DNA of 64,000 bases from Deltaproteobacteria bacterium (lineage in GTDB: Bacteria > Desulfobacterota > Deferrimicrobia > Deferrimicrobiales > Deferrimicrobiaceae): contig JAKAHC010000001.1 of assembly GCA_021815305.1 (NCBI GenBank), positions 62,001-126,000 on the forward strand, written 5' to 3'. The notes beneath the pieces were generated by a model. It ran no database searches. It was not told where the DNA came from and saw nothing but the letters and a program-made list of their open reading frames with translations. Below are positions 8,601 to 17,722 of the stretch, piece by piece (the stretch's first letter is position 1; every line of letters begins with the position of its first letter). A program made the translations under genes and the position numbers.

Positions 8601-10364
8601 CTACCCCGGCGGCGCTCCGGCGCACAATACCGCCTCCCCGGCGGGGTTCGCGTCCCTGAGAAGGAGGCGCACCGAACGGGATCCCCGGTACGCGTTCTCC
8701 TGCACGGCGACGACCAGGTCCGATCTTCCGGCGGGGTCCGAGGGAATCTCCACCCGCCGGAACGCCACGCCTTCCACGCGTCGCCCGCCTCCCTCCACCT
8801 CGAACCGAAGGTGCTTCCCTCCCCCCCCCATCCGGGAAGCCCTCGTAAGGCGCACATTGCGCAGAAGAAACAGCGGCTCCTCGTTCCCGACGCCGAAGGG
8901 ACGCAGCAGTTCCAGGTCCGCAAGCATCCCCGGGGTGATCTCGTCGACACGGATCTCGGCGTCGACCTTCCGGAGGGGGACGAAGGGAGCGCTTTCGGCG
9001 TGCGCCGCGGCGACGGAGAGGAGACCCTCGCGGAACGCCCCCAGGTTCCCCACGGACAAGGCCAGGCCCGCCGCCTGCGCATGGCCGCCGTACCGCAACA
9101 ACAGGGGCGACAGCCGGGAAAGGACATCCACGATCGGAAACCCCTCCGTGCTGCGGCACGATCCGGTTGCCACCCCCTGCTCCTCCCGCAACAGAACGAC
9201 GGGACGGCAGTACCGGTCGAGGATCTTCGAGGCGACGATCCCGAGAACGCCGGTATGCCACTCGGGGTCCGAGAACACGATGGCCGCCGGAAGTTCTCCC
9301 TGCGCCCCGATGCGTTTTTCCACCGCGGCGAGGATCCACTCCTCCTCCCGTTGCCGCCTCACATTGTCCTCGTTGAGCTCCCGGGCCAGCCGCATGGCAT
9401 CCTCGAGGCATTCCGTGACGAGGATCCGCGAACTGCGCAACGCCTCTCCGATCCTCCCTGCCGCGTTCAGCCGGGGGCCGACGCGGAATCCCAGGTCCGC
9501 CTCGGTCGCCGAGACGTGGGGAACCCCCGCGGCGGTGAAGAGCGCCTCCACCCCCGGGCGGGGCCCTTTCCGGATCTCGCGGAGGCCTTCCCGCACCATC
9601 AGCCGGTTCCCGTCCCGCAGCGGAGCCATGTCCGCCACCGTCCCCAGCGCGACCAGGTCGAGATACTTCCGCATCGGCGGTTCGGGCCGGCCGCCGAAGA
9701 CCCCCGCTTCCCGGAGCCGCTTCCGGACGGCGCAAAGCAGCAGGAATACGACGCCGACCCCGGCGAGGTCCTTTTCCGGAAAAGCGCAGCCGGGTTGTTT
9801 CGGATTGACCACGGCGAGAGCTCCCGGGATCACCTCCCCGGGCAGATGGTGGTCCGTGACGATCACCTCGGTCCCGCCCGCGGCCGCTCCGTGGACCGGG
9901 CCCACGTCCGAGATCCCGCAATCGACCGTGACGACGAGCCTGTACCCCTCCCGCGCGAATTCCTCGAGGACGCGCGGCTTCAGGCCGTACCCGTCCCGGA
10001 TCCGGTCATTCTGGTGGATCCGCACGGGAAGTCGGGGGAAAACCTCTTTCAGGAGAAGATACAGGCAAGCCGCGCCGGTCGCCCCGTCCGCGTCGTAGTC
10101 GGCGTAGATCAGCAGCGGCTCGCCGCGGAAGCCCGCCGTGACCAGCCGGTCCGCCGCCTTGTCGACATCCTTCAGGAGAGAGGGGTCGGGAAGGTCCGCC
10201 AGGGTTCCCCGCAGGAACCTGTCGATGTCCCCGGGGACCGTGAACCCCCGGTTGACGAGCACCTTCGCCCCGGCCCGCGTCAGTCCGAAGCGGGCGGAGA
10301 GATCGGCGACAAGGGAAGGATCGGGGGAGAGAAGCGTCCACTTCCGCTCGACCGATCCCCTCAA
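8601..10364 (-). CDS. recJ: Single-stranded-DNA-specific 5'-3' exonuclease RecJ
   Basis: RecJ degrades single-stranded DNA from the 5' end in recombination, mismatch and base-excision repair. The 587-residue product contains the DHH-family motifs in order: IYADYDADGATG (motif I), TVDCGISD (II), VTDHHLPG (III), LVALGTVADMAPL (IV), then the DHHA1 region with TGVLGIVASKILDRY and RYGGHAQAAGL, and a C-terminal OB-like domain. In the first motif the common form is DYDVDG, so Ala replaces Val next to the metal-binding Asp. The start is a TTG at 10364 with GGGGGGA upstream, 13 bp after secF ends. secDF next to recJ is a frequent arrangement in proteobacteria. Confidence 0.95.
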   Translation of the reverse strand: MRGSVERKWTLLSPDPSLVADLSARFGLTRAGAKVLVNRGFTVPGDIDRFLRGTLADLPDPSLLKDVDKAADRLVTAGFRGEPLLIYADYDADGATGAACLYLLLKEVFPRLPVRIHQNDRIRDGYGLKPRVLEEFAREGYRLVVTVDCGISDVGPVHGAAAGGTEVIVTDHHLPGEVIPGALAVVNPKQPGCAFPEKDLAGVGVVFLLLCAVRKRLREAGVFGGRPEPPMRKYLDLVALGTVADMAPLRDGNRLMVREGLREIRKGPRPGVEALFTAAGVPHVSATEADLGFRVGPRLNAAGRIGEALRSSRILVTECLEDAMRLARELNEDNVRRQREEEWILAAVEKRIGAQGELPAAIVFSDPEWHTGVLGIVASKILDRYCRPVVLLREEQGVATGSCRSTEGFPIVDVLSRLSPLLLRYGGHAQAAGLALSVGNLGAFREGLLSVAAAHAESAPFVPLRKVDAEIRVDEITPGMLADLELLRPFGVGNEEPLFLLRNVRLTRASRMGGGGKHLRFEVEGGGRRVEGVAFRRVEIPSDPAGRSDLVVAVQENAYRGSRSVRLLLRDANPAGEAVLCAGAPPG

Positions 10365-10377
10365 CCCGTTCCCCCCG

Positions 10378-11295
10378 TCACCTCTTCACTTCGGTCATCT
10401 TCTCGCCACGCCAGATGGCGACCACGGGGCTGGCGACGAAGACCGAGGAGTAGGTTCCCACGAGGATCCCCATCGCCAGCGCCAGCGCAAAGTTGTGCAG
10501 CACCGCCCCTCCGAAGAACAGCAGGGCGAGCACCGCCAGAAACACGGTGAGCGACGTAACGATGGTGCGGCTCAGGACCTCGTTGACGCTCAGGTTGATC
10601 GTTTCGGAAAAGGTCCCTTTCTTCCGGAGCCGGATGTTCTCCCGGATCCGGTCGAAGACGACCACCGTGTCCGTCAGGGAATACCCGCCGATGGTGAGAA
10701 GCGCTGTGATGAAGAGGAGGTCCTTTTCGATGCCCAGGACCCAGAAGATCCCCACGATGGCGAAGATGTCGTGGAAGGTGGCGATCGCCGCCGCCACCCC
10801 GAACTTGAATTCGAACCGCCAGGCGAGGTAGATGATGATCGCCAATGCCGAAACCGCCAGGGCGAGTACCGCGTCTTTCCGAAGCTTGTGCCCGATCGCC
10901 GGCCCGATCTCCGAGACGCTTTGCACCGTGAAGGGGTTCCCCGGCAGGCTGGACCGCAGGAGGGCGATCACCGGCTCCGCGATCATCCTCTCCTCCTGCT
11001 GCCGGTGCGCCCGCAGCTTGATGAGGAGAATGTTCTCTTCCGGCGCCCCTTGCAGGGTTGCCTCGGTGTGCCCCGCCTTGGCCAGCAAAGAGCGGATTTC
11101 GTCCATGGAATAGGGTTTCTGGAACTTGAGCTGGATCTCCGTCCCGCCCGCCAGGTCGATCCCGAGGTTCGCCTTCCCCCGGTAGATCTGGGCGGTACCG
11201 ACGAATCCCAGGAGCACGAGCACCGTGGAAAACGCGAACGCGTATTTTTTCAGACCCATGAAGTCGATCTTGGTGTTCTTGACCAGTTCGATCAT
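10378..11295 (-). CDS. secF: Protein translocase subunit SecF
   Basis: SecF forms with SecD an RND-like, proton-driven inner-membrane complex that helps pull exported proteins out of the Sec channel. The 305-residue sequence has the first membrane span at about residues 15-35, the GIDLAGGTEIQLKF motif just after it, a periplasmic P1-like domain and five further spans with the conserved SLTDTVVVFDRIREN motif. The frame is open further upstream, but MIELVKNTK at 11295 matches the usual start position. It follows secD by 23 bases. Both charged and glycine motifs needed for proton coupling are present. Confidence 0.95.
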   Translation of the reverse strand: MIELVKNTKIDFMGLKKYAFAFSTVLVLLGFVGTAQIYRGKANLGIDLAGGTEIQLKFQKPYSMDEIRSLLAKAGHTEATLQGAPEENILLIKLRAHRQQEERMIAEPVIALLRSSLPGNPFTVQSVSEIGPAIGHKLRKDAVLALAVSALAIIIYLAWRFEFKFGVAAAIATFHDIFAIVGIFWVLGIEKDLLFITALLTIGGYSLTDTVVVFDRIRENIRLRKKGTFSETINLSVNEVLSRTIVTSLTVFLAVLALLFFGGAVLHNFALALAMGILVGTYSSVFVASPVVAIWRGEKMTEVKR

Positions 11296-11318
11296 CGTTT
11301 CCGCCGCCCCCGCATCCC

Positions 11319-12914
11319 TTAAATGCTCAGCGCCTGCAACGGCTTCCTGGCGTTGAGGTAATCGAACACCACCTTGGTGCACACGAGCGCGGTGAAGAGG
11401 TTGATCGCCACACCCATCGAGAGCGACACCGCGAACCCCTTGATCGGCCCCGTGCCGAACTGGAAGAGGATGACCGCCGTGATCAGCGTGGTGACGTGGG
11501 AGTCCACCACCGTCCAGAACGCCTTGTCATACCCCGCGTCGATGGCGGCGCGCACCGACTTCTTCGCCCGGATCTCCTCCCGGATGCGCTCGAAGATCAG
11601 GACGTTGGAGTCCACCGCCATGCCGATCGCCAGGATGATCCCCGCGATGCCGGGAAGGGTCAATGTCGCCGAGAAGGCGGCCATCCCGGAAAGGAGGAAG
11701 AGGATGTTGAAGACCAGGGCGAAATCCGCCACGAGCCCCGCAAACCGGTAATAGAACCCCATGAACACCACCACCAGCAGCGCCCCGATGAGGGCCGCGC
11801 GCACTCCCTTGCGGATGGAGTCCTGTCCCAAAGACGGGCCGATGGAGACGTTCTGGATCACCTTGACCGGCGCAGGCAGCGATCCGGCCCGAAGGACGAT
11901 CGCCAGGTCCGAAGCCTCCTCCGGCGTGAAGTTGCCCGTGATCTGCGCCTGTCCGCCGGAGATCCGCTCCTGGATCACGGGGGCGGAATAGATGGTGTCG
12001 TCGAGAACGATGGCCAGGCGGCGTTTCACGTTTTCCCCCGTCACCCGGTCGAAGATCTTGGCCCCCCGGGAGTCGAAGGAAATGGACACGTAGGCGCCTC
12101 CCCCGCGGCTGTCGAAGTTCACCTTCGCCGTCTTGATCATGTCGCCCGTGAGGACGGCGCGCCTCTTCACCACCATCGGCGTCTTCGTCACCCTGCCGGT
12201 CTGCGGGTCCGTCGACCGCAGATAGAGGATCTGGTCGTCCGGGGAAAGGTTCCCTTTCAGCGCGTCCTCGACGCTCGCCCCCTCGTCCACGAGCTTGAAC
12301 TCGAGGAGCGCCGTCTTCCCGACGAGCTCGATGGCCCTCTGCTGGTCCTTCACGCCGGGGAGCTGGACTACGATCCGGTCCTCGCCCTCCGCGACGATCT
12401 GCGGCTCCCGGACGCCGAACTGGTCGATCCGGTTCCGGATCGTCTCCACGCCCTGGCTCACGGCGTTCGCCCGGATCGCCTGGACCTCGGCGGGCTTCAT
12501 GCGCGCCGTCACCGTCGCCCCGTCGGCCTTCACCTCGCCCAACGACACGTCGAGGGAGGGAAGTTCATCCTTCAGGAGGCTCACCGCACGCTGGGCGAAG
12601 TCGCCCGGGGGGAACTTGAGGGAGAACCCGTCGTCCCCGGCCTTCTGCAGCGCCAGCACCGGAAGCCCCTTTTCGCGGCACACCGCCCGGGCGTCGTCCG
12701 CGTACCGCTGGGCCGTATTTTCGATCGCCTTGTCGATCTCCACCTGGAGACGGAGGAACACGCCCCCCTGCAGGTCGAGTCCGAGGTTGATCTTCGGCAT
12801 CCGGTCCTTCCACCACGCCGGCAGATCCCCGGTCAGGGAAGGGAGCAGGACGACGATGGAGACCGCCGTCAAAACGGCGATCATGGTGATCCTCCAGGTG
12901 ATGCTCTTCGACAT
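11319..12914 (-). CDS. secD: Protein translocase subunit SecD
   Basis: SecD is the larger partner of SecF in the export-assisting complex. At 531 residues it is of normal bacterial length. Visible features are a membrane span at 10-30, GLDLQGGVFLRLQV (the SecD D1 signature), a large periplasmic region with NRIDQFGVREPQI and IVVQLPGV (P1 head), ITGNFTPEEASDLA ahead of the second span, and a five-helix C-terminal bundle with AVDSNVLIFERIREE. The start ATG at 12914 has a rather distant GGAG. yajC precedes it and secF follows, giving the standard yajC-secD-secF order with tgt and queA upstream. Confidence 0.96.
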   Translation of the reverse strand: MSKSITWRITMIAVLTAVSIVVLLPSLTGDLPAWWKDRMPKINLGLDLQGGVFLRLQVEIDKAIENTAQRYADDARAVCREKGLPVLALQKAGDDGFSLKFPPGDFAQRAVSLLKDELPSLDVSLGEVKADGATVTARMKPAEVQAIRANAVSQGVETIRNRIDQFGVREPQIVAEGEDRIVVQLPGVKDQQRAIELVGKTALLEFKLVDEGASVEDALKGNLSPDDQILYLRSTDPQTGRVTKTPMVVKRRAVLTGDMIKTAKVNFDSRGGGAYVSISFDSRGAKIFDRVTGENVKRRLAIVLDDTIYSAPVIQERISGGQAQITGNFTPEEASDLAIVLRAGSLPAPVKVIQNVSIGPSLGQDSIRKGVRAALIGALLVVVFMGFYYRFAGLVADFALVFNILFLLSGMAAFSATLTLPGIAGIILAIGMAVDSNVLIFERIREEIRAKKSVRAAIDAGYDKAFWTVVDSHVTTLITAVILFQFGTGPIKGFAVSLSMGVAINLFTALVCTKVVFDYLNARKPLQALSI

Positions 12915-12958
12915 GGTTCGAGGGTGCTCCTTTCCTTCGAATCCTGCGCGTGCGTTTG

Positions 12959-13309
12959 TCAGGCGGGCTTCTGCGATTCCGGGGCCGCCGCCTCCTGGCT
13001 GGATCCCGAAATCGCGCCCCGGGTCACCTTCACGCGCACCTTGTCGGCGATCTCCAGGGTGATGGTGGTCTCTGTGAGTCCCTTCACCTCCCCGTGCATC
13101 CCGCCGGAGGTCACGACGCGGTCGCCGATCTTGAGATTCTTGACGAATTCCTGGTGTTTTTTCGCCTGCTTCTGCTGTGGCCGGATGAGCAGGAAGTAGA
13201 AGATCACGAACATCAGCAGGATCGGGAGAAGGCCCATGAGGCCCCCGGCTCCGCCGGAACCCCCGCCCGGACTCCCCCCCATTGCGTACGCCATTCCGGT
13301 AAGCACCAT
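12959..13309 (-). CDS. yajC: Preprotein translocase subunit YajC
   Basis: YajC is a small single-span inner-membrane partner of SecDF-YidC. The 116-residue protein begins with a Gly/Ser-rich stretch, followed by one hydrophobic span (about 25-43) that ends in LLIRPQQKQAKKH, the family signature, and a cytoplasmic beta-rich domain with LKIGDRVVTSGGMHGEV. The C terminus is a short Ala/Glu-rich tail. It lies between tgt and secD in the widely conserved queA-tgt-yajC-secD-secF order. The start ATG at 13309 has an AGGAGG about eleven bases upstream. Confidence 0.95.
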   Translation of the reverse strand: MVLTGMAYAMGGSPGGGSGGAGGLMGLLPILLMFVIFYFLLIRPQQKQAKKHQEFVKNLKIGDRVVTSGGMHGEVKGLTETTITLEIADKVRVKVTRGAISGSSQEAAAPESQKPA

Positions 13310-13334
13310 CGGGTCGTCGCCTCCTTGTTTCTTT

Positions 13335-14444
13335 CTATTCGATACCTGAAATCCGCAATTCTTTCACAAGTTCCGGGAAAACTCCACGGGAAATTGCCTC
13401 TCGCGCCCGTTCCATCAGCCGGGCGTACGCATGGAGGTTGTGCACGGTCATCGCCATGGAGGCAAGCATTTCCCGCTGAAGATACAGGTGGCGCAGGTAG
13501 GCTCGGGAGAAGGCGCGGCAGGTGGGGCAATCGCAGCGCTCGTCCGGCGGGAGGGGGTCGTCGGCATACCGCGCCTGCTTGATCGACACCGTGCCCCCGG
13601 AAGTGAACATCATGCCGTTTCTCGCATTGCGGGTCGGAAGAACGCAGTCGAACAGGTCCACCCCGCGGGAAACGGCGAAGAGGATGTCCCCCGGCGTCCC
13701 GACCCCCATGAGGTACCTGGGACGGCATTCCGGAAGCATCGGCACCGTTCTCGCGACCGTCTCGCGCTGGAGTTCCTTCCCTTCCCCCACGCTCACTCCA
13801 CCGACGGCGAATCCCTGGAATGGAAGGGCGCAGATCTCCTCGACGCTGCGGCGCCTCAGTTCGGGGAACATCCCCCCCTGCACGATCCCGAACATGCCTC
13901 CCCCTTCGAGAGTCCGCGCGGCAAGGGACCTGCGCGCCCAGAGGGTGGTGCGTCGGACGGCCTCCTCCGCTTCGGCCCGTTCCGCCGGGTATTCCACGCA
14001 TTCGTCCAGCACCATGCGGAGGTCCGATCCGAGGGCTTCCTGCACCGTGACCGCGAGCTCCGGGGTGAGGATGTGCGCGGAACCGTCGATGTGCGAGCGG
14101 AAGGAAACCGCCTCGTCGGACACTTTCCGCAGGGCGCTGAGGGAGAACACCTGGAACCCGCCGCTGTCGGTGAGGATCAGGCGGTCCCATCCCATGAAGC
14201 GATGGAGCCCCCCCTGTCCGCGGATGCGCTCGTGCCCGGGCCGCAGGTACAGATGATAGGTATTGCCCAGGATGCAGCCGTACCCCATCTCCCGCAGCTG
14301 GGCGGGCCACACGCCCTTCACCGTGGCCGCCGTCCCCACGGGCATGAAGGCGGGCGTAGGAAAGGCGCCGCGCTCGGTGGCGATCACGCCTGCGCGCGCC
14401 GCCGTGCCCGCGTCCCGTGCCTCCAGCGTGAACCGGAGCGTCAT
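13335..14444 (-). CDS. tgt: tRNA-guanine transglycosylase
   Basis: Tgt exchanges guanine-34 of GUN-anticodon tRNAs for preQ1 during queuosine synthesis. The 369-residue TIM barrel has LTDSGGFQVFSL with the catalytic-base Asp, VGGVSVGEGKE, the nucleophile region GVDLFDCVLPTRNARNG, and the zinc site CDCPTCRAF with a downstream His in VHNLHAY. The frame is open further upstream, but MTLRFTLEARD at 14444 matches family length and leaves a 37-bp gap after the queA stop. It stands directly downstream of queA, the next pathway enzyme; queD elsewhere in the window makes the precursor. Confidence 0.96.
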   Translation of the reverse strand: MTLRFTLEARDAGTAARAGVIATERGAFPTPAFMPVGTAATVKGVWPAQLREMGYGCILGNTYHLYLRPGHERIRGQGGLHRFMGWDRLILTDSGGFQVFSLSALRKVSDEAVSFRSHIDGSAHILTPELAVTVQEALGSDLRMVLDECVEYPAERAEAEEAVRRTTLWARRSLAARTLEGGGMFGIVQGGMFPELRRRSVEEICALPFQGFAVGGVSVGEGKELQRETVARTVPMLPECRPRYLMGVGTPGDILFAVSRGVDLFDCVLPTRNARNGMMFTSGGTVSIKQARYADDPLPPDERCDCPTCRAFSRAYLRHLYLQREMLASMAMTVHNLHAYARLMERAREAISRGVFPELVKELRISGIE

Positions 14445-14481
14445 CCCGGTGCCCTGCCCGGTCGCAAGGAGCGCCCCCCCT

Positions 14482-15537
14482 TCACGCGATGAACATCGCG
14501 TCGCCATAGCTGAAGAAACGGTATTCCCGCCCCACCGCCTCGCGGTACGCCTCGCGGACCGGCTCGATCCCGGCGAACGCCATCACCAGGGCAAGCAGGC
14601 TGGAGCGGGGCAGGTGGAAGTTCGTGAGCATCGCGTCGACGGCCAGGAACCGGTGTCCCGGGAAGAGGAACCGCCGGGTGGTCCCCGCGGAGGGGGCTAC
14701 CGTGCCGTCCTCCCGGGCGCAGCTTTCCAGCGTTCGCACGGCGGTGGTCCCGACCGCGATGATCCGGCCGCCGCGCGCCCGCGTCCCGTTGATCGCCTCC
14801 GCGGCCTCCGGCCCCAGGCGGTACTCCTCGGGGTGGATCTCGAACGCCTCCACTTCCTCCGTCCGGATGGGCGAGAACGTCCCGTACCCCACCGACAACG
14901 TCACCCGCGCGAAGGAGACGCCGGACCCGGACAGTTCGCGGAGGAGATCGTCGTCGAAATGGAGTCCCGCGGTGGGGGCGGCCACGGAGCCGGGGGTCGC
15001 GGCGTACACCGTCTGATACCGGTCCGCGTCTTCCGCCGCGGCGGGGTCTCCCGGACGGCGCCGGATGTAAGGCGGCAGCGGCACCTCCCCAACGCGTTCC
15101 AGGGCTTCCGCAACGGGGACATCGCCGGCGGAGAGTTCGACCTCCCACCGCCCCTCTCCCGAACGGCGACGCAGCCGCAACCGCAGGAATCCCCCGACGA
15201 GGAATTCCTCCCCCTCTCCGAGTCTCTTCGACGGCCTGGCCAGCGCGTCCCAACGATCCCCTTCCGTCCCGGATGGGCCAAGCGGCGACAGCAGGAAAAC
15301 CTCCACCGCCCCGCCGCTCCTTCGAACCGCGCGCAGCCGGCAACGGAGGACTTTCGTGTCGTTCACCACAAGGAGGTCCCCCGGCCGCAGAAGGGACGGG
15401 AAATCCGAAAACACCAGGTGCCCGATCTCCCCCGTTCCCCGGGAGAGCGTCAGAAGGCGTGCGTCGCGCCGCCGGGGCGCAGGCCGCTGCGCGATGAGAC
15501 GATCCGGCAGGTGGTACGAGAGGATCTCGGTCTTCAG
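14482..15537 (-). CDS. queA: S-adenosylmethionine:tRNA ribosyltransferase-isomerase QueA
   Basis: QueA transfers the ribosyl group of SAM to preQ1 in tRNA, forming epoxyqueuosine. The 351-residue product matches the family along its length: YHLPDRLIAQRP at the start, GDLLVVNDTKVLRCRL, LPPYI, the signature TPGSVAAPTAGLHF, VTLSVGYGTFSPI and ML-TNFHLPRSSLL near the end. No ATG, GTG or TTG lies at the right place. The aligned first residue is a CTG at 15537 that overlaps the spoIID stop in the form CTGA, with GGAGGGGG seven bases earlier. I therefore call a CTG start; an alternative inside spoIID has no family similarity. tgt follows. Confidence 0.93.
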   Translation of the reverse strand: MKTEILSYHLPDRLIAQRPAPRRRDARLLTLSRGTGEIGHLVFSDFPSLLRPGDLLVVNDTKVLRCRLRAVRRSGGAVEVFLLSPLGPSGTEGDRWDALARPSKRLGEGEEFLVGGFLRLRLRRRSGEGRWEVELSAGDVPVAEALERVGEVPLPPYIRRRPGDPAAAEDADRYQTVYAATPGSVAAPTAGLHFDDDLLRELSGSGVSFARVTLSVGYGTFSPIRTEEVEAFEIHPEEYRLGPEAAEAINGTRARGGRIIAVGTTAVRTLESCAREDGTVAPSAGTTRRFLFPGHRFLAVDAMLTNFHLPRSSLLALVMAFAGIEPVREAYREAVGREYRFFSYGDAMFIA

Positions 15538-16781
15538 GGCGATTCCCCCTCCACCGTGGTCCCCGGGTAGTAATACGCAAGGATCTCCCGGAAACTGCGG
15601 CCCGACTTCGCCAACCCGTTCGCGCCGAACTGGCACATCCCCACGCCGTGGCCGTACCCCTCCCCGGATACGAGCCATCCGCCCGCGGCGGGGACGATCC
15701 CGAATTTCAGGCTGCGGACCCGCGCGTACCCGGCGGCCTTCCGGAACTCCGGTGCGGGCATCTCCCGGGAAACCCCGCCGGAGGCGATCCGGACCCGCTT
15801 CGCCCGCCCTGTCGGCGTCCGGCCCTCGACCGAAAAACGAAGGTCCTTCCCCGGCGGAATCCCCAGCAACCGCCCCAGACGGCGCCCCTCCGCCGCGGAC
15901 ATCCGGTACTCCCACCGGGAAAAGGGGCTATCCCCGCAGGCGCCGCAATCCTTCGATCGCAGGTACGGAACGTCTTTCCCCCACGCATCCGCCGCCGACT
16001 CGGTCCGCCCTCCGCACGTGGAGTGGTAGACCGTCCTCGCGAGCTCCCCGCGGTACCGCACCACCAGCCCGCGCGTCTCCTCCGCCGCCCGCAGGAACAC
16101 GGGGGCCACGTTGTCGGTCCCCTCGAACACCTGGTCCTCCACGCTCCCCGCGACGTCGTAGTCCGTGTCGCGGGGGTTGCGCATCGCGCCGAGCGCGTAC
16201 GTTCGCACCGCGACGGCCTGCGCCGCCAGCGCCTCCGGATGGAACCGCGGCGGCATTTCCCGGCTGACGACGGCGGCCACGTATGTCTCCAGGGGCACGA
16301 CGGCCACGGCGAGGAGCCGCCCCCTTCGCGCCACGATGCGGAGCCGACCGCCCACTCTGCCGCCCGACAGGCGCAGTTCGGGGACTCCCGCCACGTCGAG
16401 GGTGTCGCGAAGCAGCCTCGTTCCGTCGAACCGGATCCGCCCTCCGACGGCGGAGAGCGTCAGGGTCCCCGGGATTTCCGCAACGAGCCGCCCGTCGGGG
16501 CCCCAGGCGCGCATCTCCTCCGCCCGCAGAACGATCGGCCCGGCTCCCTCCGCGAGGAGTACCCGGACAAACCGGGTTCCGGCGATCCGGGGCGGTCCCG
16601 GCGCAGCCGCCCCGCGGGCCGTTCCCGCCGCTTCCGCCGGTGAAGGGGGCGCAAGGACCTTCCGGCCCGCACCTTCCGCGGGTCGCGGCGGGGCCTCCGC
16701 GCACCCGCAGAAGGACACCATCCCGAGGAAGAGCATAAGAAGAAGGAGGGAGGAGATCGTCATCCCGTCCCGTTGCGGCAT
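15534..16781 (-). CDS. SpoIID/LytB-domain protein, probable secreted or lipid-anchored peptidoglycan hydrolase
   Basis: The SpoIID domain is known from the sporulation lytic transglycosylase of Firmicutes, which cleaves denuded glycan strands. Here about 415 residues begin with a hydrophobic export signal ending near two cysteines (25 and 27 from the chosen start), possibly an atypical lipobox, then an Ala/Pro-rich linker. The domain shows SREMPPRFHPEALAAQAVA, the YHSTCGGRTESAADAWG loop and GYGHGVGMCQFGA. The track of in-frame starts is ambiguous: I use ATG 16781, while ATG 16763 and a TTG at 16832 are alternatives. It overlaps queA. In a diderm with no other sporulation genes visible, a wall-remodelling role is more likely than sporulation. 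Confidence 0.82.
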   Translation of the reverse strand: MPQRDGMTISSLLLLMLFLGMVSFCGCAEAPPRPAEGAGRKVLAPPSPAEAAGTARGAAAPGPPRIAGTRFVRVLLAEGAGPIVLRAEEMRAWGPDGRLVAEIPGTLTLSAVGGRIRFDGTRLLRDTLDVAGVPELRLSGGRVGGRLRIVARRGRLLAVAVVPLETYVAAVVSREMPPRFHPEALAAQAVAVRTYALGAMRNPRDTDYDVAGSVEDQVFEGTDNVAPVFLRAAEETRGLVVRYRGELARTVYHSTCGGRTESAADAWGKDVPYLRSKDCGACGDSPFSRWEYRMSAAEGRRLGRLLGIPPGKDLRFSVEGRTPTGRAKRVRIASGGVSREMPAPEFRKAAGYARVRSLKFGIVPAAGGWLVSGEGYGHGVGMCQFGANGLAKSGRSFREILAYYYPGTTVEGESP

Positions 16782-16907
16782 CTCGTTCCCGGGAGGGGGG
16801 CACCCCTTCCTCCGGAATGCCGGCAACTTCAAGGAATGTACCCCGGAAGCGCCCGCACCATCGGATACTTTCTTCCTTCTCGCGGAAAAACCAGGGAATT
16901 CTCCCCC

Positions 16908-17681
16908 TTACCCGGCGGGCGTCCCCTTTCCGGAGAGGCCCTTCGCGAATTGCAAGAAAGGGGTAAGCAGATCGATCGGTACGGGGAAGAGCGTCGTGGA
17001 GTTGTTCTCGGCCGCCACCTCCCGAAGTGTCTGCAGGTACCGCAACTGGAGGGCGATCGGGTTCTCCGCGATGATCCTCGCCGCATCGGAGAGCTTCTGC
17101 GCCGCCTGGAACTCCCCTTCGGCCCCGATGACCTTGGCGCGCCGCTCCCGTTCGGCCTCGGCCTGCCGGGCGATCGCCCGCTGCATCTCCTGCGGCAGGT
17201 CGATGTTCTTGATCTCCACCTTGGCGACCTTGACGCCCCACGGCTCCGTGTCCTTGTCGAGGATCTCCTGGAGGTGCGCGTTGATCTTCTCGCGCTCGGA
17301 GAGAAGTTCGTCGAGCTCCGCCTGCCCGCATACGGACCGCAGCGTCGTCTGCGAGAGTTGCGACGTCGCGTAGAGGTAATTCTCGACGCTTACGATCGCC
17401 TTGTTGGGATCGATGACGCGGAAATAGAGGACGGCGCTCACCTTGATGGTGACGTTGTCCTTCGTGATGACGTCCTGGGGGGGAACGTCCATCGCCACGA
17501 CGCGCAGGTCCACCCTGACCAGCTTGTCGATCACCGGGATGAGGAGGATGAGGCCGGGGCCTTTCGCGCCGATCACGCGCCCCAGCCGGAACACCACGCC
17601 CCGTTCGTATTCGTTCAGGATCCGGACGGCGCTCGAAAGGAAGAGCAGGACCAGTACCAGTGCGGCTGCGTAGAGAAACAT
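16908..17681 (-). CDS. Slipin/stomatin-like SPFH membrane protein
   Basis: A 257-residue prohibitin/stomatin-family protein. One N-terminal hydrophobic span (2-22) is followed by the SPFH domain: [45 protein letters not shown] and [17 protein letters not shown], then a long Glu/Arg-rich helical region (about 175-215) for oligomerisation. The ATG at 17681 follows GGAGG with nine bases spacing. It lies downstream of the nfeD gene; nfeD-slipin pairs are widespread, and the NfeD protease is thought to act on or with its SPFH partner in membrane microdomains. The C terminus is short and lacks the extended flotillin coiled coil. Confidence 0.93.
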   Translation of the reverse strand: MFLYAAALVLVLLFLSSAVRILNEYERGVVFRLGRVIGAKGPGLILLIPVIDKLVRVDLRVVAMDVPPQDVITKDNVTIKVSAVLYFRVIDPNKAIVSVENYLYATSQLSQTTLRSVCGQAELDELLSEREKINAHLQEILDKDTEPWGVKVAKVEIKNIDLPQEMQRAIARQAEAERERRAKVIGAEGEFQAAQKLSDAARIIAENPIALQLRYLQTLREVAAENNSTTLFPVPIDLLTPFLQFAKGLSGKGTPAG

Positions 17682-17722
17682 AAGGACGACCCTCCTTGGG
17701 CTTCCCGGAATATCCTCCGGTG

